Shown one piece after another: positions 35,912-48,226 of a stretch of DNA of 64,000 bases. The stretch lies in assembly GCA_022316685.1 (NCBI GenBank), contig JAKJHU010000033.1:5427321-5491320 (forward strand). Direction: 5' to 3'. The number at the start of each line of letters is the position of its first letter. The stretch's first letter is position 1. The translations under genes and the position numbers were made by a program. The stretch is from Progne subis subis. Taxonomy: Eukaryota; Chordata; Aves; Passeriformes; Hirundinidae. The notes beneath the pieces are model-generated. The model was given only the letters and a program-made list of their open reading frames with translations. It was not told the DNA's origin and did not search any database.

Positions 35912-36745
35912 CAGAATCATAGAATCATTTAGGTGGCAAAGGATCTTTAATACAATCGAGTCCAACCATTGACCCAGCAGTACTAAAGCCAGGTCCCTAA
36001 GTGCCACATCTAAATGCCTTTTGAGCACTACCAGGGTGGTGACTCCAGCACTTTCCTGGGCAGCCCATGTCAATGTCTGACAGCCTTTTGAGTGAGGAAA
36101 TGGATCCTGAAATCCAATCTAAACCTCTACCTAGCTACGAGCTCCTTTCAGGCAGTTGTAGAGAGCAATAAGCTCTCCCTGAGACTCCTTTTCTCCAGGC
36201 TAAACACTCCAAGTTTCCTTAAGCCATCCTTCATAAGACTTCTGTTTCAGACCCCAGCTCAATTGCCCTTGGCTGGACATTCTTGAAAGATCTCAATGTC
36301 TTTCCTGTAGTGAGGGGCCCAAAACTACCCAGGATTCGAGGTGTGGCTTGCTCAGGGCTGAGTATGGGGCACAGTCACTGCCCTGCTCCTGCTGCCCACA
36401 CAATGCTGATTCAGGCCAGATTCCACTGATCTTCTTGCCCACCTGGCTCTTGTACAACCACTGTTGACCCAGGCCCTTTTCTGGTGAGCCACTTTGCAGA
36501 CACTCTGCCCCTAGCCCGTTAGCACTATGTTGTGGTGTCCCAAGTGCAGCACCCAGCACTTGGCCATGTTGAACCCATAGAAATGTCCTCATCCCATTGA
36601 TCCAGCCTGTCCAGATCCCTCTGCAGAGCTTTCCTGTTCTCCAACAGATCAACACTCCCACCCAATGGGGTGGTGTCTTCGAACTTGCTCAGGGGACACT
36701 CAATCCCCTCATCTAGATCATCAATAAAGGTATTCACATGAACAG
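35912..36745 (-). mobile_element. CR1 LINE, longest copy, 5'-truncated
   Basis: The left end carries two AGAATCAT units, the reverse complement of the CR1 3' terminal repeat, so the element lies on the minus strand. Landmarks then follow CR1 order: 'gagtccaaccattgacccag' at about 35959, 'ttgtagagagcaataagctc' at about 36157, 'gtagtgaggggcccaaaact' at about 36308 and 'ccagcctgtccagatccctc' at about 36602. Between about 36120 and 36135 a stretch present in the family is missing. The minus-strand frame at 36525-36782 shows the reverse-transcriptase context, but the catalytic F-A-D-D-T motif reads F-E-D-T-T (36669-36683). The copy is therefore dead. It stops where the reverse-transcriptase domain continues in full-length elements, a normal 5' truncation. 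Confidence 0.95.
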
Positions 36746-37114
36746 ATAAACACTGAAGAGCAGTGAGAAGGAAACAGTACAAGACATTTGGATTCTCTGT
36801 TTTTGAGGAACAGCATTACCAAGTCCTGGGCAAAGGGATCCTTAATGAACAAACAAAGACTTTTTAGAGTGTCATCAGCTCCTGCTCCAGGAGGAAGACT
36901 AGATTTGTACCTGCAGGCTTGGTGTCATGAGGGACCTCTATAGTTTCATGAATCACTTTATGGAAGGCTTCCCTGCAGGAGTTTTTATCTTTTCTTCTAT
37001 GCTAGTATTATTTTTCTAAGTCACCTGTCCCCAGCCACCTCTATTTCTTTGACATATTTATTCTCACAAGATTGCTATATCCCTTTTTTACCCATACTAA
37101 AGCATCAGAGATCA
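36746..37114. other. Non-coding stretch, nothing recognised
   Basis: No gene or repeat recognised between the CR1 copy and the MIR-like fragment. Confidence 0.55.
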
Positions 37115-37215
37115 GTTTAAGTCCGAGATGGAGTTTAGGAGATCTGGGTTAAATTCTAGCTTAGCTATGCACTAGCTACCAGCTTGGCTTCCTTTTGCTC
37201 TGTCCATTCTTTTTC
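37115..37215 (+). mobile_element. Probable MIR-like (CORE) SINE fragment
   Basis: 'gagtttaggagatctgggtt', then 'aaattctagcttagctatgc', 'actagctaccagcttggctt' and 'ccttttgctctgtcc' follow the sense order of the MIR core region. In that region the family reads a gagtcag...ctgggttc...ctctgcc...ctagctgtg...cttgg...ctctgtgcctcag progression. The fragment is highly diverged. Ancient SINEs of this type are known in amniotes, including birds. Confidence 0.6.
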
Positions 37216-40200
37216 ACAAACAAATTAGCTCACATTCTTAGCCACCCATGTGCCAAGGCTTACTGGATTGCCTCATTTTAAAGTGTTTATTGAGCTTACA
37301 CCCATGGGCAAAGTTCAGTAACTGGCTATAATTTTTAACACATATTTTGCCTCAACTCACCTCCAAGGCCAGTGTTGTCTCACTGATTCTGCAGAGAGGC
37401 TCTAAGTTGTGGTGTTCTGCAGTGTTTGTGTCTCTCCTGACGTGACAGAAATAGGCAATATTCAGAGGGGTTTTCCCTCTGTTCCATCCCAGTTAGTTCC
37501 CTGCAATGCAGCTCTGCTGGTCCCTAGGATTTGGGATGGAAAGGTCCCTGGGTGGTGGGCCATGCTGTAGGGTACAACAGCACCTGCTGCAGGGTGTGGT
37601 GAGGTGAGATGGGTTGGAAAAGGGGATGAGATTAAGACATGTTAGGAGAAGAAACCAGTGCATAGACATACCACAGCCAGAATGGAAAAGACTACAGAGG
37701 AAGGATAGGAGAAATGATAGGAGAAACTCTGCCCTGTTACTCGAATGCTTTCCCAGGGCATGAGACTCCCTGCTAGACACAGTGCTGAACATTTAGTCTG
37801 GTTGTTCTTATATAAATGAAAGTAGAAGTTCTGCTCTTTGTGTAGGCTGTGTTGCACATAACTGCAAATGCATCTAAACATTTTCCTCGCAAAGTATTTT
37901 CCAGGACTCTTCCTTTACCCGCCTCCTCAATATCTTCAAGTTGATTGAAGTCCAAATTCCTGCAGCATAGGCTGTTACTGGGTACCCTCTGTGACAGTGC
38001 ATCGAAATCCATGTTTGAGTAAAAGAACAGCACTTTAGAAAAATAGATTTGGTCTGAGTAAAAACCTGTAAAAATACCGAGATTTGGTTTGGCCTATGTG
38101 TAAAACACACAGCAGCTCCCCTGTCTGAGAAGAATTTAAATTGTCAATATAGAAGTTAAAAAAGCTCATTTCAATTGGAAATTCCAGATAAATTGTTCCC
38201 AGTTAGCACCAGAAAGGAATGCTTTAGACTAAGACAAAACAGATGCAGTCTGTTAGGTCTCCATGGTACGAGCAGCCTTCCCTTTCAGGGAGGTAGGTAG
38301 CTGTGTACAAAAGTCCCCCTCGACTTGTAAACAGAGATAGAGCCGGCTGCCTCCACACCAGCAATTTTGATTCTTCCTGGGGCTCTTCCAAAGCACACAG
38401 GGAAGGGGAGGAATAAAACCAGGCACCCAAGCACCGCTACCCAGGAGCAGAGGAACCCAGTGTGCTTCAGATGCTGGAAAAAACCTCTCTTTAACAACTG
38501 GTTTGCTCCAGGCTTCAGTGGGCATTTCAGGGGATGTGTCTCCAACCACCACCCACCTGCAGAATCAGAAGCAGCTCTTGGTTTCTCTGGAGCCCTCCCT
38601 GGAGCACTCCAGCAGAGGAAAGCAGCCCCTGAGCAAGCCTCTTGCAAAGGCTGCCCTTCAACCTCCCCATTCCTTCAGCCTTTTTCCTGCAAGACCCCCA
38701 CGTTAGCCTTCCTCCTCTTTGTCCCCAGATTGCCAGGAGGTGTGCTTTGTCCTTTTTGTAGAGCACATCAGGCACTGGAGGAAACAGATGTTGCTGAAAC
38801 TCCCTTTTGCTTGCGTGAAGGATGGGACAGAGCTGCTGCAGGATATAGGCAGTAGGAGAAAAAGGAATTAAAGATAATTCACAGTCTCTTCTCCCCTCTC
38901 CCCCATATTTGTCACAGTCTTGGAAATGGGAGCTGTCCATATATGACATCATTCCAGATTAACTGCTGATGAATTAATTCCTTGTGTGTGTGCTCTCATA
39001 TCCCAAAATAAGAGTGTGTTGTTCCAAATCTCCTACCCTAGATAGTGCAGTTTTAGAGTAAAGGGTTTTATAGTCAGCGGTAAGAGGAATTGTGGTAATC
39101 CTTTATGGTAGGATTGGGCAATATGTTTTTAATCTGGGTTAAACTATTTGGCATAATACACTTTGTCTCTTACGCACTCCTTGTATGGAAGCTGTCCTGC
39201 CCACGTGGGGTATAGCCAGGAGAAGCCTTACATGGACACCAGGGGCCATGGGAGATATTGCCTCAGTCATTAAAATATAAAATAATTCTCAAGACAAGAA
39301 GGTAATCTGCATGTTATCACCTCAACCTAACCTAGTCCTTGAAAAGGAACTGAGCAGGGAAGAGCGGTGCCTTGGCCTTTTGGGGATGGGGAATGGAATC
39401 TGCACCCGCTGCATTCACATTGTATCAGCGCAGTTATTTATTTACCAGTGTTAAGCAATTAGAAAATATAAAACCTAACTAGCTTCAATGCAGTGCATTT
39501 TAATATATTTTGCGATACACAGTGTAGAAAGATTGGGGTTCTATAAACACCTATTAAAAGAAAAGGCTTATTGTTTGAAAAATGTCTTAGGACTGCCCCC
39601 TCCTGCTCCTTCACCTTATTGCTTTTGCAACAGAAGTGTTTCCAGAAGCTATAAAAATGTGTTGCTTTTGTTAAATGGATTACTTCCCTTCTTGTGGCAT
39701 GAAAACTGGCTGACCCCACTGACAGGCAAAACACACTTGCCTGGAGTAGTGAGTGATTGAGCCCAACAGGTAGCCAGCAAAGGCTGGGCCAGGCCCCAGC
39801 TGGTGTTGGGACAAGAGTGAGGCCTGATCCATGGTACTTTGGGTAGGTGGAAGTCCTGTTTGCAAAAGCATTTAGGCAAATTTGTGCTTTATAAACGTGT
39901 CTTTAAAGAACAGCACTGTAGGTCACATTTACAGGGTGTTCCACAAGCCCTGAGGGTGAGCCACACACCCTTCAGAGAAAGCAGAGAGGACTCTCCTGCC
40001 CCCATGGCAGGACTGGAAAGAGTCTGGGGTGCCCTAGCCCATGTGTGCCCAGCAGCCCTGCTGCAAATCTCAGCTGCTATTTCCAAATGCTTCTGTAATT
40101 CTCCAACAGACAGCGGTCAGTACACCCTCTCATTGTGCTTCCTTAGAACACCATAGGTAGAAAAAGTCAGTTTTAATGAGCATTGTGGACTAAATCTGAC

Positions 40201-40388
40201 CTAGAGAAAGGACAAGTAATAAGGCATTCATTTGCTTTGCAAGCAGAAAATTAACTGTGCATGTGTGTGTGTAAATTCTTCTGGTGCTCTCTTTGTCTAA
40301 TGCTTCTGCTTCTAAAGTTTGTCTTTAGAGCATATGTGAGTTGTATGTTACTGCTGCAGCAGAGAAATGTGAGAAAAATCCTATATCT
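37216..40388. other. Non-coding stretch, nothing recognised
   Basis: The interval 38285-38952 is open in frames of 120-162 codons on both strands and resembles no protein family. Other frames are short. No transposon is recognised. Confidence 0.5.
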
Positions 40389-40411
40389 GGATCCACTTGT
40401 ATAGTGGATCC
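40389..40411. other. Perfect inverted repeat, 9-bp stem, 5-base loop
   Basis: GGATCCACT (40389-40397), loop TGTAT, then the exact reverse complement AGTGGATCC (40403-40411). Pairing does not extend outwards. Confidence 0.9.
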
Positions 40412-42899
40412 TAAATGCCATAAATAAACCTGTATTCTTCTAAAGGCATATACTTTTTAAGACATGCTTAAAGAGATTAATAAATTATCTAAAAATCATT
40501 TAATGTGCTCTAACTGATATACAGTTTTAAAAAACAGAGGGTCCCTAAACCCCAAAGTGTTTTTGAAATAGAAAGTGTTGTTTGAAAAAATACCTTAGCA
40601 TTGGTGTCTCCATTTTTAACCCTTCCTTCAACCAGTGATTTTCACAAAAGAAATTATTCCAGAAGACATCAGAGGATACTCAGTAGAAAGTAACTGGTAG
40701 TGGAGAAGGCAGGAGCAGGGTGAAAATCTCCCATTGCTACTGTTACCAACAGAACAGTGAATATCCTTTTACCCAGGGTGCAGTTTCAGGGGGTAAACAG
40801 CCTTCAAAGGTTCTGCAAGTATTTCCTCTTCCTTGTAGATATGTCTGTTTGCTTAGAACACAGTCTGTATGCCTATTAATCAATTAGGACATTAATCCCA
40901 TCTCTAAGTAAACAACCATTTAACTGTCCAAATTTACATTACTGGTATTATGGAGCACTGCCGCTGAAGGGCCTCTCATGAGATGGCGGCTGGAAGTGGG
41001 ACCAATTTTCACCCTAGTGATGAACTGATTTCACAAGTGGCTTGTTTTAGAGTTCCTCCTAAGGCACTGTGCTCTGCGTTTCAGCTCTCAGTATCCCTCC
41101 TAGCCTTGCGTGTTGGCTCCTATGAGTATGGAAGACTAGAGCAGGGACATTAGTCTGTGGGAAGCATCTTTAATCACTTTGCAGATCTTGGGAGGTGCCT
41201 TCCTGTAAGGTGGCATCTCTGGTACCTAAGATCATCCCAGGACTTGGGCTGCTGATGCCTGTTGAACTTGGCTTTCTGCTTGGGCCCTTTCCTTGTTCTG
41301 TTCTCAAAAGAATCAGGATGCTGAAGGTGTTCTCTCATGCATTCCCATTGCCAGCTCAGAGCAGAGAGTAACCAAAATGAACAGCTATGTTGCAGATGCC
41401 TTTCTCACTGCTTAACAGCTCTTTTCTCTCTCTCTGTCTTTTCTACAGAACTTCATTTCCCAACCCTTTTTCCCTTGAGACACCCAGCTGAGCTCTCCCT
41501 ATAAGTGTTTAAAACCCCTGCTGTCAGCTTGAGCTCTGCTGATTATCTGGGTCGAGGAGAGCCTGCAAAAAACTCAGTGCTCTGAGAGTCTCTTTCCTTT
41601 TGCACCTTCCTTTCCCTCCTTCTCATTTTCCACTGCATTTTGCCCCTTTTGTCTCCATTTAAACCAAATCTGGCTCAGGCAGAGCACTGCTGGTGCACTG
41701 CATGCAGGGTATGCGAGGGGTGTTTCTCCAAGGATTTGTTGTCTTTCTTGGCTGTGATGCACCACCCCTTGGCCAAAAGAGATCCATCATGTCTCGCCTT
41801 GCCTTCCTCCCATCTCCCATCCCCATGCTCTTCTTACATTTTCTCTCTCTTTCCTCCTCTTCTTCCCACCCCGAGGTGGGTCCTGCCCGCTGGAGCTGTG
41901 CGTGTGAAGCACAGCTGTGTCACTGTCATCTTCTGCGCAGCGTGAGAGGTTCACTTGCAGTGGCATGTGCAGTATGTGGCCCAGATGTTCCTGCCACCCC
42001 CTGCACGTTCTCATGCGATTCGTTCCGTTGCTGATAAAGGTTATGGACTTGAGATACTGGGGGAGGCAAAGTAATGGATGGGAGGTGAAGGGACGGCTAT
42101 CCCTGACCCTCCTGAGCTGATCTCATGCTCCTGCATGTTCTGTTTGAGAACTGGGGATGGGTGAGGGGAGCTTTGTCTGGAGGTGGAGATCTCCGTCTCA
42201 AAGAAGGATTTCCTTGAGTGAAAGCTGTAGTTTCTTCCCAAAACACCTCTCCACCTCTTCTTTGGGCACTGTCCTTGCCTGGGCAGCAGAAAGATGAACT
42301 TTGTACTTCCCACCTCTCTGTTTTAATGTGCAGGAACACCTCAGCTGACATATTTATAGTTAAAATCCAGCCCAACCTCTGAGATACCCTTTGCCTATCT
42401 CTAGCACGTCTGAAGAGATTTTTCTTTTTTAGTAAGCTCTCAGTTTGACCCAAGTATAATAGAGAGGGTTAACAATAATATCTCTAGAACAGAAACCTTC
42501 CCTACAAATACCAAAACAATGAGGTAAAAAAAGAGATTTCTTCAATAAAATCTATGTAAGATTTAACAGGGGCAAAAATAATGTATTTTCCTGTAAACTC
42601 ACTCTGAAAAAAGACCAATCTGTCTTGGCAGAAATTTCCAATATATATATTTTTCCTGAAGCAACTATTCTGCATGGAAAAAAACTCAGTCCAAACTCTT
42701 AAAGCCTGACCAAGTATGTTATAAGCAACCAAACCAGGGCCTTGTGTGGGAAAATCCCATGCAAGCTTAGGTGTTGTTCACTTTGCCAGCTCTAATACAC
42801 ACACACAGAGTTCAGCATGCATCTCCGGAAAGGTTTTTATGGCTGATCAAATATACTTTCCTTGAGAAGTTCCCTTCCAAGTCATGTGCTGTTGCTGTG
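40412..42899. other. Non-coding stretch, nothing recognised
   Basis: A T/C tract ending in TACAG at 41448 is acceptor-like, but every plus-strand frame after it closes within about 20 codons. The segment 41640-42030 is open on both strands. No supported gene. Confidence 0.5.
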
Positions 42900-42993
42900 C
42901 GAGGCATAGAAATCTCCGCTGGCCTCGCCGCATTCAGCAAGTCAGGGCTAACAATGGGAACCGTGTTCGTCGCGAGGAGGCCGCGGCATTCGC
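42900..42993. promoter_or_regulatory. Compact CpG cluster
   Basis: I count 11 CpGs in about 94 bases (CTCGCCGC, TCGTCGCG, CCGCGG and others). The sequence is open on the plus strand in two frames (42771-43139 and 42884-43087), but neither product resembles a known family. It might be a small regulatory island. The 140 bases after it are also unique-looking. Confidence 0.35.
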
Positions 42994-44424
42994 AGGGAAG
43001 CTGGGCTTGCTGTACAATGTCAGACACATTTTATGGGCTACATTTTTCAAAACACCGCAGGCGGAAAGAGGGAGCATTATCTGCTAAATACTCCAGGGAG
43101 AGCCTTTATGGATTTCTCAAGGGGGCTCAGAACCACTGATCTGAAAAGATGCTGAAGTCCCATTGTGCGCTCTGCTTTGCCGGATTTGCATGGCTGAAAG
43201 AGGGGGTAAGAAAATGGACTCTGTGTCAGAACCTGAGACAATAGACAACGGTCGGAAACAGCCTGAAGTTTGTAGGAAAAAAATTCTTTCCTCCATTTTA
43301 TCTTTGTCAGGATAGAGTTTGGCCTGGGGACTGTAGGATTATGCCTGAGGGTCAAGCCAAGAGGTTTCCACCTCTGCTCTTCTGGGTGACACCAGTGCTC
43401 CGAGAACACACTGCGGGGAGGAGGAAAACTCATTTCAACCTCACTGGATTCCTGGAATGTGCAAATGTCCTGAAAAACCATTTTACTAGGTTATTCTCCT
43501 AATTCTTCCTCAAATGACATATTAGTAACTTTGTTTGGATTTGCACTGCCTAAAGCTAAACAAAGCCAGTATTTTTTAGCTTGCATGTTGGGTGTCACTG
43601 GGAAAAACCTGGGCTTGCCAGAAACACAGAGTGCCAAGTCACAACTGTGAGGAAGGATGATCCTTATGCAACTCAGTATCCTGATTTAGAGGGACTGCTG
43701 GAAGAAGGACCTTTTCTCCAGGCATGCTTAGCCTGTGGCTTGCACAGTGCATGACTAGCTAGGAATATACTTTTAAAGACATTTCTCCAACTGTGCATGA
43801 GCATTTGGGAGGTAGCATTGGATCCCTTCAACATCACATGGACTTCCAAAGACCATCCCCCCCAGTACAATAGACAGTAAAGCCCTGCCTGTTTCTGTTT
43901 AACCTAACTCTGAGCAAACAGATAAAGAAGTTTTGGAAATGCATTGCCTGGTGAGAAATTAGGGGAGAGTAGCTGCATTGACACATCTCCTTGATAAGTA
44001 GTTGGCAAGAGTTGCCAGTGATGGGAAATCAGTGGGCAGAAAATTTGAGCAGAAATGAGGACTGGGTGCAGGAAAAGTGGATCTCTACTTCTTGGGCGTT
44101 TGCTCTGCTTCCTTGCATGAAGAATAATAATAACCTTACTGAGCAGAGTGCTTTGAGACCACACATGCCTGAGGTTAGCTGTAGGTTGGCTTTGCTCAGT
44201 CAACACAACCCAGAAGAGTGCCCGCACTGGAATCTGGCCCCTGGGAGTCTGGGTTTGGGCAAGCATGTAGGACACCTCCTTGCTTCATGGTAGGCAGTTC
44301 AGAGCATCCAAACTTCACGTGGCTCCCTGCACTGAGTCCAGACACCAGTCTTTGCGAGGTTTGCACTTTGCTGATTTAAACCTGCCCACCTGCTGGTGCT
44401 CTGAACCTCCTTCTGCAAAGAGGA
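42994..44424. other. Non-coding stretch, nothing recognised
   Basis: No gene or repeat recognised. All frames are short. Confidence 0.55.
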
Positions 44425-44660
44425 ATGAAAGGTACCGTTTCACTTAAGTCTGCTCCCATGAAGGTAAAATGGAAATTGTTTCATCTTCAGGATTTCATTA
44501 AGTCTCATAAGAATTACATAAAACTCCCTCTCGCTGACTTTCCAAGGAGAAATCCTTTGCCTTTGTGTATTTATACTAGCAATGGATGCAGCCCTAAAAA
44601 TGAGCTTGGATTTATTATTCATTATGTTTATAATGGCACAGATGTGTGCAGAACTGAGCA
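44425..44660. promoter_or_regulatory. Candidate non-coding regulatory block
   Basis: Unique-looking AT-rich DNA containing TTTCATTAAGTCTCATAAG, TTTATTATTCATTATG and AATGGATGCAG words. No repeat similarity. Overlapping frames of about 95 and 73 codons on opposite strands have no family match. The call is an inference from motif content only. Confidence 0.22.
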
Positions 44661-44984
44661 ATGGGGAGCAGTAAATCAGCCAAAACTCTTCACATTCCTG
44701 CTCTTTCTATAACATTTTCTACCTCATTGGGGAATTTTAACTGCTACAGAGTTTCTGCCCAAGAACTGGCAGACCAGAGAAACAAGAAGCAAAGTTAGGT
44801 TGTGAGATGTCTATGTAGGTCACTATCTTCTTTGAGAGAAATTCTGCAATAAAAGATTTCAGAATTTAAATTACGTTTGACTATTATATGATCTGTAGTT
44901 TTTACCAGAACCTTCACCCCTAGTTTGGTGTCTGGACTTCTCATATTAAAATATTTAAATATAAATCTTCTCTCTCCCTTCCAG

Positions 44985-45006
44985 AAAAAAAAAAAAAAAA
45001 AAAAAA
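44985..45006. repeat. A22 homopolymer
   Basis: Twenty-two A after a CT-rich stretch ending CCAG. An ATTAAA lies about 40 bases upstream, further than a normal poly-A signal, and no retrogene is recognisable. Confidence 0.95.
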
Positions 45007-45309
45007 GGCAGCTTTTTATTCAACTTTATAGTGCAACATTCTGTGTTTCCACCATGTTTGTTAATAATTGCTTAAAATTTTCAATATCCCCATGAATCTT
45101 GAGCAGTGAGAGTGCGCTACATTGTGACCAACAATTCACTTTAAAATAAAAAATCCTGATATGTTTAAACCCCTCTTCCTCTCTGGGAGCCAAGAACATG
45201 CCTTGACTGTGGAGCAGGAGATATTTTATTTCAGCAATTCTTAAATGGAGAAACACCCAATTGATTCAGTAGCAGAAGTGTGAAATCATTTACACAGAGA
45301 ACAGCCAAC

Positions 45310-45500
45310 TGAGGCCATAATGCCACTGCTCCTGGAGTGTCCATGCCTGAAAACAAGCCCAGCTTGTCATTTATAATCATTTTCTACCCTCTCAATAGGC
45401 AAACAACGCATTTGTCAAAATCTTATGCTGATGCTTTCAGATTTAGTTCATTAGCCCTCATTGTGTCGGTGGGGATGGATCACTGCGAACCAACACCAAA
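45310..45500. promoter_or_regulatory. Candidate non-coding regulatory block
   Basis: Contains GTCATTTATAATCATTTTC near 45365, AACAACGCATTTGTC near 45402 and TTCATTAGCCCTCATTGTG near 45447. These resemble homeodomain and SOX sites in unique-looking sequence. Inference only. Confidence 0.25.
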
Positions 45501-47597
45501 CAGGCTCCTTATTTTATATTAATTGTGTGTCAGCAGTAGCAGGGAAACTGTATCTTTTCCTCTCATTTCTTTATATGGTTTCAGGGTATTTTGTCAGTTC
45601 CAGGGACCAGAAGCAAACCCTCCTTCCCAACCCTTTGTGCTGGGATCCAGGCTATTTGTTTGGTTTAAAGACACTTCCCACTTCTGTTTCCAAATCCTTT
45701 GCTTTGGCTTATTGCTAGAAAAGCCAGAAATCCTACACCTTAGGGGCTGATTTGCCCTGGACACCACCAATGCAGCTGCCCTTTGAGAAGAAGTATCCTG
45801 AATTTCTTGGCTACCTCCTACCCTCTTCTATTGTCTCAGAACTTGTCCACACTGGAATTCAGTGCTGAGTTTAGCTGTAAAACTCAGTGTAAATACAATT
45901 TCACTCACCCCACGATGCTTCCAGCAACACAGCCAGCTTTGGAAGTGGGGAGGACAGGCATATTCCCAGTCAGTGCTGATCCCTATCGGGGCGAGCTGCA
46001 GCCTTGGTAGAGTGGTGTGCTCTTAATAAACATTAAAGGAGTCTTTAAACCAAGGCATGAGTGAGAAAGGAGGAGGTGGCATTCATTCACAAGATGGAAA
46101 GCAGACTGCATTTTCCTCAGGCTTTCAATTGTTCCAGTTGCTGGCAAACACCTACCTCTGAACAGTTCTTGTCCTTTCCTTGGTTTAGTTTCCCAAACTG
46201 GCACACTCCTGCCCATTGCTCCGTCTCCCCTCATGGCTGCAGTTACAATTGCAGGTGATGTGTTTGGGAGTTCCCACTGCCAATGTAGAGGAGGGTTGTG
46301 GAGAGGACATCCTCTCAGAAGGCATGGTATTTTTGAAAATAAATGTGCAGGGAAAATCTACAAGGAAAAATTAGTTCACTTTGTTAAGCCTTAGAAAGAC
46401 AAAAAGAAAATAAATTACTTGCACTAGTGATAGATAGCTTGAGGTCTCTGAAGCTAACATGTTTAACAAGGTCTATTAAAAAATCACTTAGCATATCAAC
46501 TATCATACTTCTAATGTGTGCACTGCTAAAGGCAGTGTTAGCTCTTGTGACGTGTTGTTGTAACAAAGTGCTGTTCAAGGATGTATCATCTCTTCTCCAT
46601 GCTCTGTAAGAAAGATGAATTCTTTGTCCAAGTTCTATCCGGAGGTCTTGGGTCTGACTGAGGGAACTGCTGTGGTTGGCACATGCAGCAATCCTCCCTC
46701 TCCATGCCCAATTATCTTCCAGGGAATGGCTTACAAACACGCTGGAAACAAGGTGTTCAGCAAAAACAAGATTCTGACTTTTGGGAACAGATGAATGTAT
46801 CTTGGGCTCTTGCCAAAGACATGATTGCTGCTATTTTTTCTGCCATCATGTTCAATCCACGCTCTATTTTTGTGGGAGGAGGATGTTTCATAGCTTAGAA
46901 AAAATGCATGAAAGTTTAGAGGGGTATTCTGTGATTAAAAAAACATGGTTGCTAATCCAGAAGGCCTGAAACACCTGAACATCCTGTTGACAATTTTGTC
47001 ATATGTTTACATGTTAAGAATTCATGGCTTGTATTTGTGAAGAATGTATTTTTTTTCTCTCTGTTGTACAGGGAGCAAAAGTTTCCACTTTGTGCAGTGA
47101 TGCCCTGGTCATCTTCCAGAGTGGTCACAGTTAATTTAGAAACCAGCCATGTGCATGAGGAGATGGAATGATGCCTCCCACAGTGCCTGGCACTGCATTC
47201 ATCAGTAATGAAACTCCATATGACTTTACACGACTACATGACAAACTTTGTCATGCCCTCAGAGTTACAGGACATCTAACTAGATGAGGAAATAATTTAT
47301 ATTATCACTAGATAAGTCACACCTCAGAGTGTTTGCTGCAAAGTGCAACCACCACCACCCTGCTCACAAAGATGGACAAAGTCATTTGTGGACTAGTGGA
47401 AACAATAAGAAATTCAGCCAAAATCCAGGTCTTTTGCTGCTGCACAGGTATTCGAGTCAGGGGAGTGAAAACTTCACTGACAACTCTGTCTATACAGATT
47501 TCTACAGTCAACGTCTGCAATGAGGTTTTACCCAGCATGGCCACCCCTGTACCTGATATGGCCATTCTCACATAAAACAAGATGTTTTAATTTGTTT

Positions 47598-47603
<6 letters not shown>
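45501..47603. other. Non-coding stretch, nothing recognised
   Basis: All frames are short and overlapping on both strands. No transposon recognised. Confidence 0.55.

Positions 47604-47632
<29 letters not shown>
47604..47632. repeat. T29 homopolymer
   Basis: Twenty-nine T, followed by GCATC, as after the T36 run at 28180. There is no poly-A signal on the minus strand. Confidence 0.95.
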
Positions 47633-47641
<9 letters not shown>

Positions 47642-48189
47642 GGAACAATTCTTGGGAAAGGACACATACAAAAAAGTCCTTGAAAGATAGAGGAAATCCC
47701 TTGGATCCTGTTTTATAGTTTGTGTTTAGTGTTGCCACAGAAAATGTGAGAAAATTCTCTCCTATTGTCTATCAGTGTATAACAAGATCCTCAGACTGCA
47801 GTTCCTGAAAGATTTATGGTCAGGCAAAAGCAAAGTTTTCTTAATGGAAGTTAACTAAAGCAATAAAGAAATAAAAAAAAAAAGCTTTTATTAGAGAAGG
47901 ATATATCTAGCCGGAAGTCTGGGAAATCCTGATTTAATCTACTGCTCTGGAGGGATCATGCCAAATCTGGGATGGAGTGGAACTCATGCTGTTTTAATTC
48001 TCTGTTCAAAAATGTACATGCAGGAGCAGGAATAGAGCACTTATCTCATCTAACCAAGAGCAGCCAGGCTTAGCTAAAGGACCCTTTAGATTTGTCAGTT
48101 TATCCAGCCAATGGCTGGAATTGTGGTGAGCATATCAGAAAGTGGAACTGAGTACACACACACCTCTTAAAAATGCAGGTATTTTCTTG

Positions 48190-48226
48190 AAATCTCACAA
48201 AAAAATAGGCCCTTCTTGTGAGATTT
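48190..48226. other. Perfect inverted repeat, 11-bp arms
   Basis: AAATCTCACAA (48190-48200) and TTGTGAGATTT (48216-48226) are exact reverse complements, 15 bases apart. The arms do not extend further. Confidence 0.9.

Noticed and set aside
36293..36782. Minus-strand frames of 85-122 codons
   Set aside because: They belong to the decayed CR1 reverse transcriptase and are not host genes.
38285..38952. Frames of 162 (+), 141 (-) and 120 (-) codons
   Set aside because: Mutually overlapping on both strands in a GC-richer segment. No known protein family and no splice or promoter context.
41426..41448. Splice-acceptor-like T/C tract ending TACAG
   Set aside because: All plus frames after it stop within about 20 codons, and no partner donor or exon is evident.
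46563..46575. CAAAGTGCTGTTCAAGG resembling the miR-17 family seed
   Set aside because: The match ends after the seed, and no hairpin arm was seen.
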